From contig JBPBPY010000036.1 in assembly GCA_050954505.1 (NCBI GenBank), forward strand, positions 1 to 5,691: a DNA stretch of 5,691 nucleotides, written 5' to 3'. The notes under the pieces are model-generated. The model saw only the letters and a program-made list of their open reading frames with translations, did not search any database and was not told the DNA's origin. This stretch comes from JAQGMO01 sp050954505. GTDB lineage: Bacteria; Pseudomonadota; Gammaproteobacteria; Burkholderiales; Burkholderiaceae_D. Shown here piece after piece: positions 1 through 5,691 of this stretch. Made by a program: the position numbers and the translations under genes. How positions within the stretch are numbered: position 1 is the stretch's first letter; each line of letters opens with the position of its first letter.

Positions 1-188
1 TTGGCGCCGTGGTTGTCTTCGTAACGGTTGCAGGCGTCCAGCAGGCCGATCATGCCGGCCTGGATCAGGTCGTCCACCTCCACGCTGGGCGGCAACTTTG
101 CCTTCATTTGATGGGCCAGCTTTTTCACCAGCGGTGCATGTTCTGCCAGCAGGGAGTTCCTGTCGGTTTTACCTTCCGCCGTATACAT
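1..188 (-). CDS. fliA: RNA polymerase sigma-28 factor FliA, N-terminal part (runs off the window)
   Basis: FliA is the flagellar sigma factor that directs RNA polymerase to class 3 flagellar and chemotaxis promoters and is normally held inactive by FlgM. Only the first 62 codons are present and the frame stays open to the window edge. The translation begins MYTAEGKTD. It contains HAPLVKKLAHQMKAKLPPSV (about residues 17-36) followed by VDDLIQAGMIGLLDACNRYE (about 38-57), which is the start of sigma region 2 (core-binding helices) as seen in FliA/WhiG-type sigma factors. Regions 3 and 4 lie outside. The ATG at 188-186 is chosen because a GGGAG sits 6 bases upstream and because it lies one base after the flhG stop. 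The position directly after flhG matches the flhA-flhF-fleN-fliA order known in Pseudomonas and Vibrio. Identification is firm; whether the rest of the gene is intact cannot be seen. Confidence 0.95.
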   Translation of the reverse strand, partial: MYTAEGKTDRNSLLAEHAPLVKKLAHQMKAKLPPSVEVDDLIQAGMIGLLDACNRYEDNHGA

Positions 189-189
189 G

Positions 190-1089
190 TCAGGCTCCCG
201 CGCCCACCAGCTGCGCCGGCCATTCGGCCATCATGTCGGAAATGTCCGGCATGTCTGCGCCTGCATGGATCACGCGTGCATTGCCATCGACCGGCATGTT
301 CGGCGGCCTCGATGTGGCGGAGAACTGGCTGGCAAGCTGGCGAAATGCCGCCGACGATGCCGCCATTGGAAAGGCGTCGACCACCGGACGCTCCAGCCGC
401 GTGGCCTTGCGCAGGCTGTCGTCGGCGGGAATCGATCCTGCCAGCTGCAACTCCAGCGCCAGGTAGCGGCTGGCCGTCTGCGCCATGTTGTCGAACACCT
501 TGCGGGCATCTTCGCCGCTGGCACCGGAGACGACGATGCCGAATGGCCGCCTGCCCAGGTGGGCATTGAGGCCCTTGATCAAGGCGTAGGCAGCGGTCAT
601 CGAGGCGCCGCTGGCATTGACCTGGACAATGATCTCGCCGCCGGCCATGTCCTCGAACGGCAAGGCACCACGGCTGTCGAGTTCGACATCGGTAATGAGG
701 ACATCGGATTGCAGCGCCAGTTTTTGATACGCCGCGGCCAGTCCATCGGTGCCGCCGGCCGCCGTGGCACTGGCACCGGCCAGCAAGGCGACGTCGTAAC
801 CATGCGCACAGCGATGGGCCACGCTCTCGTAGCTGCAGCGGCCGTGCAAGGCATCGAGCAGCGAGGCACCAAGCGGCAGGCCCAGTTTGCCGGACAAACC
901 CGCGGGACCGCCACACGCATCGAGCAGCAGCACATTGCTGCCGCCGCGCTGCATGGCTGCGGCCAGGTTGACCAGCAATACCGTCTTGTCGTCGCGCGAA
1001 GACGCCGACAGGATGGTAAACATGCGCGGCTTTGGATCGGCCACCATGCGCCGCAATCCTGCGGCCTGATCACGCACGAAACTAACCAA
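190..1089 (-). CDS. flhG: FlhG/FleN-family MinD-like flagellar number regulator with degenerate ATPase motifs
   Basis: FlhG (FleN) is a MinD/ParA-family partner of FlhF that limits flagellar number; in Pseudomonas it also antagonises the activator FleQ. The N-terminus carries the FlhF-interaction motif DQAAGLRRM (residues 7-15). The C-terminal half is typical of the family: GASMTAAYALIKGL (161-174), then AGSIPADD (217-224) and RLERPVVDAFP (231-241). The nucleotide site is not typical. Where MinD-like proteins have GKGGVGKT, this protein has SASSRDDKT (28-36), keeping only the last Lys-Thr. The DxD of switch I is D57-A-C59, and the DTxxG-like motif reads DVELD (134-138). No clear C-terminal membrane-targeting amphipathic helix is visible; the last 40 residues are Ala/Pro/Asp/Met rich. 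The start is TTG at 1089-1087: the codon two before it in frame is a TAA stop, a GAGGT lies 5 bases upstream, and it gives the family N-terminus. A GTG at codon 5 is a weaker alternative without a ribosome site. It overlaps flhF by 8 bases. Family assignment is confident; ATPase activity is doubtful. Confidence 0.9.
   Translation of the reverse strand: MVSFVRDQAAGLRRMVADPKPRMFTILSASSRDDKTVLLVNLAAAMQRGGSNVLLLDACGGPAGLSGKLGLPLGASLLDALHGRCSYESVAHRCAHGYDVALLAGASATAAGGTDGLAAAYQKLALQSDVLITDVELDSRGALPFEDMAGGEIIVQVNASGASMTAAYALIKGLNAHLGRRPFGIVVSGASGEDARKVFDNMAQTASRYLALELQLAGSIPADDSLRKATRLERPVVDAFPMAASSAAFRQLASQFSATSRPPNMPVDGNARVIHAGADMPDISDMMAEWPAQLVGAGA
195..199 (-). promoter_or_regulatory. Shine-Dalgarno site for fliA
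   Basis: Reading the minus strand, GGGAG ends 6 bases before the fliA ATG. It lies within the last codons of flhG, so ribosomes finishing flhG would arrive directly at the fliA start. This supports coupling and fixes the start codon. Confidence 0.7.
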
Positions 1090-3304
1090 GGCTTACCTCA
1101 TGGTGGCTGATGTCATCGGTCAGGGCCGCTGCGGAAACCGAGGCAGAGGCAGCCGCTGCGCTGCCATCGGTTTCGCTGCCGGTGGTGGTGCGAACGGCGT
1201 TGCCCACTGCCAGCGACAGTTCATCGTCGCGCAGGGTGTAATTGGCGTTCTGGCGCTTGAGCCGGAAGGCACGGTCGACCAGGTACTGGGCATTGGCCAC
1301 GTACAGGTCTTCCGGCACGCGCTGGCCGTTGGCGACAAAATACAGTTTCAGTTTCTGGCGGATTGCCACATCGAGCACGCTGCCGGTGGTGGCCGCTTCA
1401 TCGAGCTTGGTCAGGATGCAGCCATCGAGGCCGCTGCCTTCATAGGCGCGCACCACTTCCGAAAGTGTCTCGCCGGTCGAGGTGGCCGACATGCACAGCA
1501 TGCGCTTGACCGGGGTGCCGGCCCCCGCCAGCATGGCGACCTGCTCGGCGACCATGTTGTCGCGCTGCGAGACGCCGACGGTGTCGATGAGCACGGTGTG
1601 CTTGTGCTTGAGTTCTTCGAGTGCGATGCGCAGGTCGGCATCGTCCTTCACCGAATGCACCATCACACCGAGGATCTTGCCGTAGATACGCAGTTGTTCG
1701 TAGCCGCCGATACGATAGCCATCCGTCGTGATCAACGCCAGTTTGCTGGTGCCGTGTTTCATGACACAGCGCGCGGCCAGCTTGGCCGTCGTGGTGGTCT
1801 TGCCGACACCGGTTGGCCCGACCAGCGCGAACACCCCACCCTTGTCGAAGATTTCCGTCTCGTCGTCGGCAATCGTCAGGTTGCGTGCCAGGATGGTCTT
1901 GACCCAGACCATGGCGCGTTCCTGGCTCAGGCCCGCAGGCATTTTTTCTGCCAGGTAGCGCGACAGGCTGGCGGAAAATCCGGTGGCCAGCAGTTCACGC
2001 ATGACTTCGGCGCGCACCGGTTCACGCTGCTGGTGGCCGCTCCAGGAAATTTCGGCCAGCTGCGACTCGAGCATGCCGCGCATGGAACGGATTTCACTGA
2101 CAACCTGGGTCATCTGCGCTGCTTCGGCTTCGCGCGCTGCCATGGCCTGGCGCGCTGCATGCAAGGCATCGGAAAGGCTGTCGGCGTTGTCGCTTTCGCG
2201 ATGCAGGCGGGAAGCTTGCGCGTTGTGAGCATTCTCCTGCGCTGTCTCGGCTGCATTGCGCACCGCCGCTGCGGCCGGGGTGACGATGGCCGGCGTGGTC
2301 ATGTGGCCGGGAGCGGTGGCCGACAGCGGACGTGCTGCGCCACCGGCCGGATACTGCGCCATGGAGGCAGCCGATGCCGCGCGCGCCACCGGCGCCATTG
2401 GCACCGGACTCACATGGCCGGCCGCCGCAGCCAGGTTCGATGCGCGCGCTGCCAGGGCGGCAAACGAGGCTGACATTGCGCCGTCATGCTCGATCGCCAG
2501 GTCGCGCGAGGCGTCATGGCGTGCCGCCGCAGGTGCCGGATTCTCGTTCCATTGACCCAGCTCGATGGGCTGGATGTCGGCACCGCCGTCATGGACCGGC
2601 GCTTCGAAGGGCGCTTGCTGGGCCGATGGCTGCACCAGCTGCTGCATCATTGGCTGCACTGGCGGCTGCATCAGCGGCTGTGCCAACGCCTGGGAAACCA
2701 GCGGCGGCTGCATTGCGGCGTCCCGCTGTTGCGCCGGTGCCTCGTCGGACTGGCCGAGGCCGGCCCGCATGGCCGCCGCACTCTCGTTGGCATCATGCGC
2801 AGTCTCGCCGGGCGAGGCCGGTTCGACGGCAAAGCGGGCGGCAAACGGCGTGGAACGCGGCGGCGCATCGAGCGGCGAACGCGCCAGGATTTCCTGGGTG
2901 GTTTCTTCCTCGGCAGAAGGTTGTGGCGTGTACTTCGGCCAGACCTTGCGCTCGAAGCGCGGATCGGCATCGTAGGTCGATGCGTGGCGCTGCGACTCGG
3001 CCTCATCCTGCGCATCTTCATCGTTCTGGTTGCGGTAGAACGTCGCCGGCCGGTAAGGCTGCTCCGGACGCTCCATGCGCTCGCTGCGTTCGCCGGACTT
3101 GCTGCGCAATTCGGTTTTCGAATCGGTCTTCCTGGCCGGTTCGGTGTGGGCAAGAGAAGAAACATCCTCGCTGGCCAAAGCAAGAATCTCAACCGAACCA
3201 TCGACATTCCGGTTGGACAGGATCACCGCATCGGCGCCCAGCACCTCACGCACCAAACGGTACGCTTCACGGGACGATGCGGCCAGAAATTTCTTCACGT
3301 TCAT
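1082..3304 (-). CDS. flhF: Flagellar SRP-type GTPase FlhF with an extended low-complexity linker
   Basis: FlhF is a membrane-associated GTPase of the SRP/FtsY/FlhF class that marks the site of flagellar assembly and works with FlhG. The N-terminal B domain starts MNVKKFLAASSREAYRLVRE with GADAVILSNR (residues 23-32). The conserved helical N region begins around 395-420 (EIRSMRGMLESQLAEISW). The G domain is complete: P-loop GPTGVGKTTTTAKLA (496-510), TTDGYRIGGYEQL (526-538), DTVG (574-577), TKLDE (632-636) and ANGQRVPEDL (658-667). Family members I know of are roughly 370-500 residues, so 740 is long. The excess is a linker at about 52-395, first charged and then Ala/Pro/Gln/Met rich, plus an Ala/Ser/Thr-rich tail after about residue 690. 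The G motifs are intact, so GTPase function is expected. The ATG overlaps the flhA stop (ATGA) and has AGGAGG 6 bases upstream. Confidence 0.96.
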   Translation of the reverse strand: MNVKKFLAASSREAYRLVREVLGADAVILSNRNVDGSVEILALASEDVSSLAHTEPARKTDSKTELRSKSGERSERMERPEQPYRPATFYRNQNDEDAQDEAESQRHASTYDADPRFERKVWPKYTPQPSAEEETTQEILARSPLDAPPRSTPFAARFAVEPASPGETAHDANESAAAMRAGLGQSDEAPAQQRDAAMQPPLVSQALAQPLMQPPVQPMMQQLVQPSAQQAPFEAPVHDGGADIQPIELGQWNENPAPAAARHDASRDLAIEHDGAMSASFAALAARASNLAAAAGHVSPVPMAPVARAASAASMAQYPAGGAARPLSATAPGHMTTPAIVTPAAAAVRNAAETAQENAHNAQASRLHRESDNADSLSDALHAARQAMAAREAEAAQMTQVVSEIRSMRGMLESQLAEISWSGHQQREPVRAEVMRELLATGFSASLSRYLAEKMPAGLSQERAMVWVKTILARNLTIADDETEIFDKGGVFALVGPTGVGKTTTTAKLAARCVMKHGTSKLALITTDGYRIGGYEQLRIYGKILGVMVHSVKDDADLRIALEELKHKHTVLIDTVGVSQRDNMVAEQVAMLAGAGTPVKRMLCMSATSTGETLSEVVRAYEGSGLDGCILTKLDEAATTGSVLDVAIRQKLKLYFVANGQRVPEDLYVANAQYLVDRAFRLKRQNANYTLRDDELSLAVGNAVRTTTGSETDGSAAAASASVSAAALTDDISHHEVSLG
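1095..1099 (-). promoter_or_regulatory. Shine-Dalgarno site that decides the flhG TTG start
   Basis: Minus-strand GAGGT lies 5 bases before the TTG at 1089-1087 and inside the last codons of flhF. There is no in-frame ATG between the upstream TAA stop and the DQA motif, so this site is the main evidence for a TTG start. A TTG start would be expected to lower initiation relative to the ATG starts of flhA, flhF and fliA. Confidence 0.65.
2609..2692 (-). repeat. Seven-unit degenerate 12-bp tandem repeat inside flhF, encoding Q-P-x-x
   Basis: In the flhF frame, residues 205-232 form seven consecutive four-residue units, each starting with Gln: QALA, QPLM, QPPV, QPMM, QQLV, QPSA, QQAP. At DNA level each unit is 12 bases and begins CAG on the minus strand, most often CAGCC. 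The repeat keeps the reading frame and lies in the disordered linker between the B domain and the GTPase. It probably arose by slippage or duplication followed by drift; no known motif is recognised. Confidence 0.8.
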
Positions 3305-5394
3305 GCTTGCCCTCCTACCAGGCTGGTTACTTTAATCGTTCTTGAATCGGGAAGTTCAGCGTGCGACAACACTTTCAACTGCGGCAGTGCGCGGCGCAGG
3401 AAACGCCACAGCAAGGCGCGCAGTGGACCAGGCACCAGCAGCACCGGCGCCAGTCCCAACTGTTCCTGATGACGCACAGCCAGTTCGGTCTGTGCGGCGA
3501 TGGTATCGGCCAATCCCGGTTCGATGCTGGCACCATCGGGGCCGCTGGACTGCAGGGCCTGCATGAGCAGGCGTTCGAGCTTGCTGTCGAGGGTCATCAC
3601 GGAGAGGTCGGCGCCGGACGGGAAAATCTGCTGGACGATGGAGCGGCCCAGTGCGATGCGCACCAGTGCAGTCAGGTCGCTCGGGTCCAGGGTCTGGGCG
3701 GCGTTTTCAGCCAGGGTCTCGACGATGGTGCGCATGTCACGAATGTGCACGCCTTCGACCAGCAGGTTCTGCAACACCTTTTGCAGCGACGACAGCGAGA
3801 TCACCTTCGGTACCAGGTCTTCGATGAGCTTCGGCGATTCTTTCGTCAGGTGTTCGATCAATTGCTGGACTTCCTGGCGACCGAGCAGTTCGGCCGCGTG
3901 GCTGGTAATGAGGTGATTGAGGTGCGTGGCCACCACGGTGCCGGCATCGACGACAGTATAGCCCATGGCCTGGGCCTGGTCGCGGGTCATCGCGTCGATC
4001 CACACGGCCGGCAAACCGAAGGCAGGATCGGTGGTGGCAGGACCCGGCAATGTGCCGCTGACCATGCCGGGATTGATCGCCAGGAACTGGCCAGGCAAGG
4101 CTTCGCCGCTGCCGACTTCGACACCCTTGAGCGTAATCCGGTAGGCGGTCGGCTTGAGTTCGAGGTTGTCGCGGATGTGCACCGGCGGCGACAGGAAGCC
4201 GACCTCCTGCGCGAACTTCTTGCGTATGCCCTTGATACGGCGCAGCAGCTCGCCGCCCTGCGCCTTGTCGACGAGTGGAATCAGGCGGTAGCCGACTTCC
4301 AGGCCGAGCGTGTCGACCGGCACGATATCCTGCCAGGTTGCTTCTTCGCTTTCCACTGCGGCGACAGGCGCAGTACTTTCCTCGACTTCCGGCTTGGGCT
4401 GCTTGGCCCGCTTGCTCAACAGGTAGGCACCACCGCCCAGCGCGCTGGCCAGCAAGATGAAGGAAATGTGCGGCATGCCGGGGATCAGGCCCATGCCGCC
4501 AATGATGCCGGCGGTGATGTAGAGCACCTGCGGCTTGGCGAACAGCTGGCCTGCCAGCTGCTGGCCGATGTCCTGTTCGCTGGCCACGCGCGAGACCACG
4601 ATACCGGCAGCCACCGAAATGATCAGCGAGGGAATCTGTGCCACCAGGCCGTCACCAATGGCCAGCAAGGTGTAGTTCTTGAGCGCATCGGCGATGTTCA
4701 TGTCGTGCTGCAGGATACCGACCAGCAGGCCGCCAACGATATTGACAACGGTGACGATGATGCCGGCAATGGCGTCGCCGCGCACGTATTTGCTGGCACC
4801 GTCCATCGCACCGTAGAACTCGGCTTCCTGCGCGACTTCGGTACGGCGGCGGCGCGCTTCGGCTTCGGGAATCAGGCCGGCGTTGAGATCGGCATCGATG
4901 GCCATCTGTTTGCCTGGCATGGCGTCGAGTGCAAAACGGGCGCCGACTTCGGCAATCCGGCCGGCGCCCTTGGTGACGACGGTAAAATTGATGATGGTGA
5001 GGATCACAAACACCACGATACCGACGGTGTAATTGCCGCCGATAAGGAAGTGGCCAAATGCTTCGATGACTTTACCGGCCGAGTCCGGGCCGGTATGGCC
5101 TTCGGTCAGCACCACGCGGGTGGACGCGACGTTGAGCGACAGGCGCAGCATGGTCGAGACCAGCAGCACGGTTGGAAACACCATGAAGTCGAGCGGCTTG
5201 ACGGTATACAGGCTGGTCAGCAGGACGATGATCGACAGGGCAATGTTAAAGCTGAAGAACATGTCGAGCGCAAATGCCGGCAGCGGCAGGATCATCATCG
5301 ACAGCATCATGATGATGATCAGCGGCGCGGTCACGGCGCGGGCACCCGGGCCCTGCATCCATGCCGGCATGGTCATGCTGCTCAGGCTGTTCAT
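3301..5394 (-). CDS. flhA: Flagellar type III export gate protein FlhA
   Basis: FlhA is the large inner-membrane export gate protein; nine copies form a ring whose cytoplasmic domain binds export chaperones and substrates and which takes part in proton-driven export. At 697 aa it has the usual full length. About eight hydrophobic segments lie in residues 22-326. The FHIPEP family signature RLSLNVASTRVVLTEGHTG spans 84-102. The conserved cytoplasmic loop (141-203) has R146, R153 and D157, with D207 after it; these fit Salmonella R147, R154, D158 and D208 with an offset of one. A variable linker (about 328-355, Glu/Pro/Ala rich) leads to the cytoplasmic domain. There DPAFGLPAVW (456-465) and T490 match the chaperone-binding dimple described in Salmonella (D456, F459, T490). 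The ATG at 5394-5392 overlaps the flhB stop (ATGA) and has GGAG 7 bases upstream. Nothing appears broken. Confidence 0.98.
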   Translation of the reverse strand: MNSLSSMTMPAWMQGPGARAVTAPLIIIMMLSMMILPLPAFALDMFFSFNIALSIIVLLTSLYTVKPLDFMVFPTVLLVSTMLRLSLNVASTRVVLTEGHTGPDSAGKVIEAFGHFLIGGNYTVGIVVFVILTIINFTVVTKGAGRIAEVGARFALDAMPGKQMAIDADLNAGLIPEAEARRRRTEVAQEAEFYGAMDGASKYVRGDAIAGIIVTVVNIVGGLLVGILQHDMNIADALKNYTLLAIGDGLVAQIPSLIISVAAGIVVSRVASEQDIGQQLAGQLFAKPQVLYITAGIIGGMGLIPGMPHISFILLASALGGGAYLLSKRAKQPKPEVEESTAPVAAVESEEATWQDIVPVDTLGLEVGYRLIPLVDKAQGGELLRRIKGIRKKFAQEVGFLSPPVHIRDNLELKPTAYRITLKGVEVGSGEALPGQFLAINPGMVSGTLPGPATTDPAFGLPAVWIDAMTRDQAQAMGYTVVDAGTVVATHLNHLITSHAAELLGRQEVQQLIEHLTKESPKLIEDLVPKVISLSSLQKVLQNLLVEGVHIRDMRTIVETLAENAAQTLDPSDLTALVRIALGRSIVQQIFPSGADLSVMTLDSKLERLLMQALQSSGPDGASIEPGLADTIAAQTELAVRHQEQLGLAPVLLVPGPLRALLWRFLRRALPQLKVLSHAELPDSRTIKVTSLVGGQA
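3311..3316 (-). promoter_or_regulatory. Strong Shine-Dalgarno site for flhF
   Basis: A full AGGAGG on the minus strand lies 6 bases before the flhF ATG and within the last codons of flhA (Val-Gly-Gly). It is the strongest ribosome site in the window and supports the start that gives the family N-terminus MNVKKF. Confidence 0.85.
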
Positions 5395-5691
5395 GATGCG
5401 GCTCCATCATTGGCGGCGCCGGATTCGGACGCGACATTCTTTGCCATGTTCTTCACACTCATCGGATCAAGTTCTTCAGGGACGTTGTAGGTTTCAGGTT
5501 CAACCGGGCGCACGCCGCCCACGGCAGAATAGGTGCGCAGCTGATACACATAGGCGAGCACTTCGGCCACGGCGGTGTAGAGTGCCTCGGGAATTTCATC
5601 GCCGACTTCGGCATGGGTATACAGGGCGCGTGCCAGCGATGGCGCTTCCAGCACCGCAACCTTGTTTTCTCCGGCGATTTCCTTGATGCAT
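5391..5691 (-). CDS. flhB: Flagellar export switch protein FlhB, C-terminal part (5' end outside the window)
   Basis: FlhB is the export gate component whose cytoplasmic domain self-cleaves at an NPTH site and switches export from rod/hook to filament proteins. The visible 99 codons are the end of that cytoplasmic domain. The frame is open to the window edge and starts CIKEIAGENKVAVLEAPSLA, continuing through ALYTHAEVGDEIPEALY and AVAEVLAYVYQL; this matches the enterobacterial pattern EAPPLARALYRHAEIG...LYAAVAEVLAWVWQL. The NPTH cleavage site and the membrane domain would lie outside the window. After the conserved domain comes a tail of about 40 residues rich in Pro, Glu, Asn and Ala, ending GAANDGAAS; tails here vary between species. 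A GTG at 5654-5652 is an internal Val codon, not a start. The TGA stop overlaps the flhA ATG. Confidence 0.97.
   Translation of the reverse strand, partial: CIKEIAGENKVAVLEAPSLARALYTHAEVGDEIPEALYTAVAEVLAYVYQLRTYSAVGGVRPVEPETYNVPEELDPMSVKNMAKNVASESGAANDGAAS
5402..5405 (-). promoter_or_regulatory. Shine-Dalgarno site for flhA
   Basis: Minus-strand GGAG lies 7 bases before the flhA ATG and within the end of flhB. It supports the start at 5394 over the internal ATG codons 7 and 9. Confidence 0.65.

Noticed and set aside
125..916. A 263-codon minus-strand frame overlapping flhG and fliA in another phase, considered as an alternative gene or a frameshifted FlhG.
   Set aside because: Its product is Arg/Cys/Gly rich without family motifs, while the flhG frame at 190-1089 runs unbroken with conserved motifs at both ends.
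1728..1740. DTVG rather than DTAG in the FlhF G3 motif (codons 574-577, around 1574-1585) and the TTDGYRIG motif as possible active-site changes.
   Set aside because: DTVG is common in proteobacterial FlhF and TTDGYRIGGYEQL is the family norm, so neither is a defect.
1100..2473. Long plus-strand open frame opposite the GTPase part of flhF.
   Set aside because: The minus strand here encodes the intact FlhF G domain. The plus-strand product is Gly/Arg/His rich without domain signatures, so it is a shadow.
3305..3330. TAAAGTAA on the minus strand upstream of flhF as a sigma-28 -35 element.
   Set aside because: No GCCGATAA-like -10 element follows at the required spacing, and the bases encode the conserved end of FlhA.
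2486..3469. Plus-strand open frame opposite the FlhF linker and B domain.
   Set aside because: Arg-rich low-complexity translation, crossing the flhF/flhA junction; explained by codon bias of the opposite strand.
3361..5490. A 709-codon open frame on the plus strand, antisense to almost all of flhA.
   Set aside because: The product is a His/Asp/Gln/Arg-rich string with no recognisable domain, typical of the reverse complement of a G+C-rich gene lacking TTA/CTA/TCA codons. The opposite strand encodes a full, conserved FlhA.
5391..5654. A separate 87-aa gene starting at the GTG at 5654.
   Set aside because: The frame is open to the window edge and the residues before the GTG (IKEIAGENKVA) match FlhB, so the GTG is an internal valine codon of flhB.
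1..5691. Terminators, tRNAs, CRISPR arrays, insertion sequences or attachment sites.
   Set aside because: The whole window is coding on one strand with no gaps; I found no T-tract hairpins, spaced direct repeats or transposase sequence.

Overview
The window is a tightly packed piece of a flagellar operon, with every gene on the minus strand. Reading in the direction of transcription (from high to low coordinates) the order is flhB (3' end only), flhA, flhF, flhG/fleN, fliA (5' end only). The G+C-rich sequence, the protein sequences and this gene order point to a motile betaproteobacterium of the order Burkholderiales. Oxalobacteraceae (the Herbaspirillum/Janthinobacterium/Massilia neighbourhood) is my best guess from the style of the proteins, but the sequence alone does not fix a genus.

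Layout: 5391-5691 holds the last 99 codons of flhB. Position 3301-5394 is a complete flhA (697 aa). Position 1082-3304 is a complete but unusually long flhF (740 aa). Position 190-1089 is flhG (299 aa, TTG start). Position 1-188 holds the first 62 codons of fliA. There is no intergenic DNA. The flhB/flhA and flhA/flhF junctions are 4-base ATGA overlaps, flhF/flhG overlap by 8 bases, and flhG and fliA are 1 base apart. Each start has a recognisable Shine-Dalgarno sequence inside the preceding gene, so translational coupling on one transcript is likely. I see no terminator, promoter, RNA gene, mobile element or CRISPR array.

How the genes fit together: FlhB and FlhA are core membrane proteins of the flagellar type III export gate. 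FlhB switches substrate specificity, and FlhA forms the nonameric ring that receives export chaperones. FlhF (SRP-type GTPase) and FlhG (MinD/ParA-like) normally control where and how many flagella are built. FliA (sigma-28) then drives the late flagellar and chemotaxis genes.

This is mostly an ordinary flagellar region. Two points deserve attention. First, FlhG keeps the fold and C-terminal family signature but has lost most of the ATP-binding and hydrolysis motifs expected of a MinD-like ATPase, while its partner FlhF keeps intact GTPase motifs. Second, FlhF carries a low-complexity linker of about 340 residues that contains a seven-unit, 12-bp in-frame tandem repeat.
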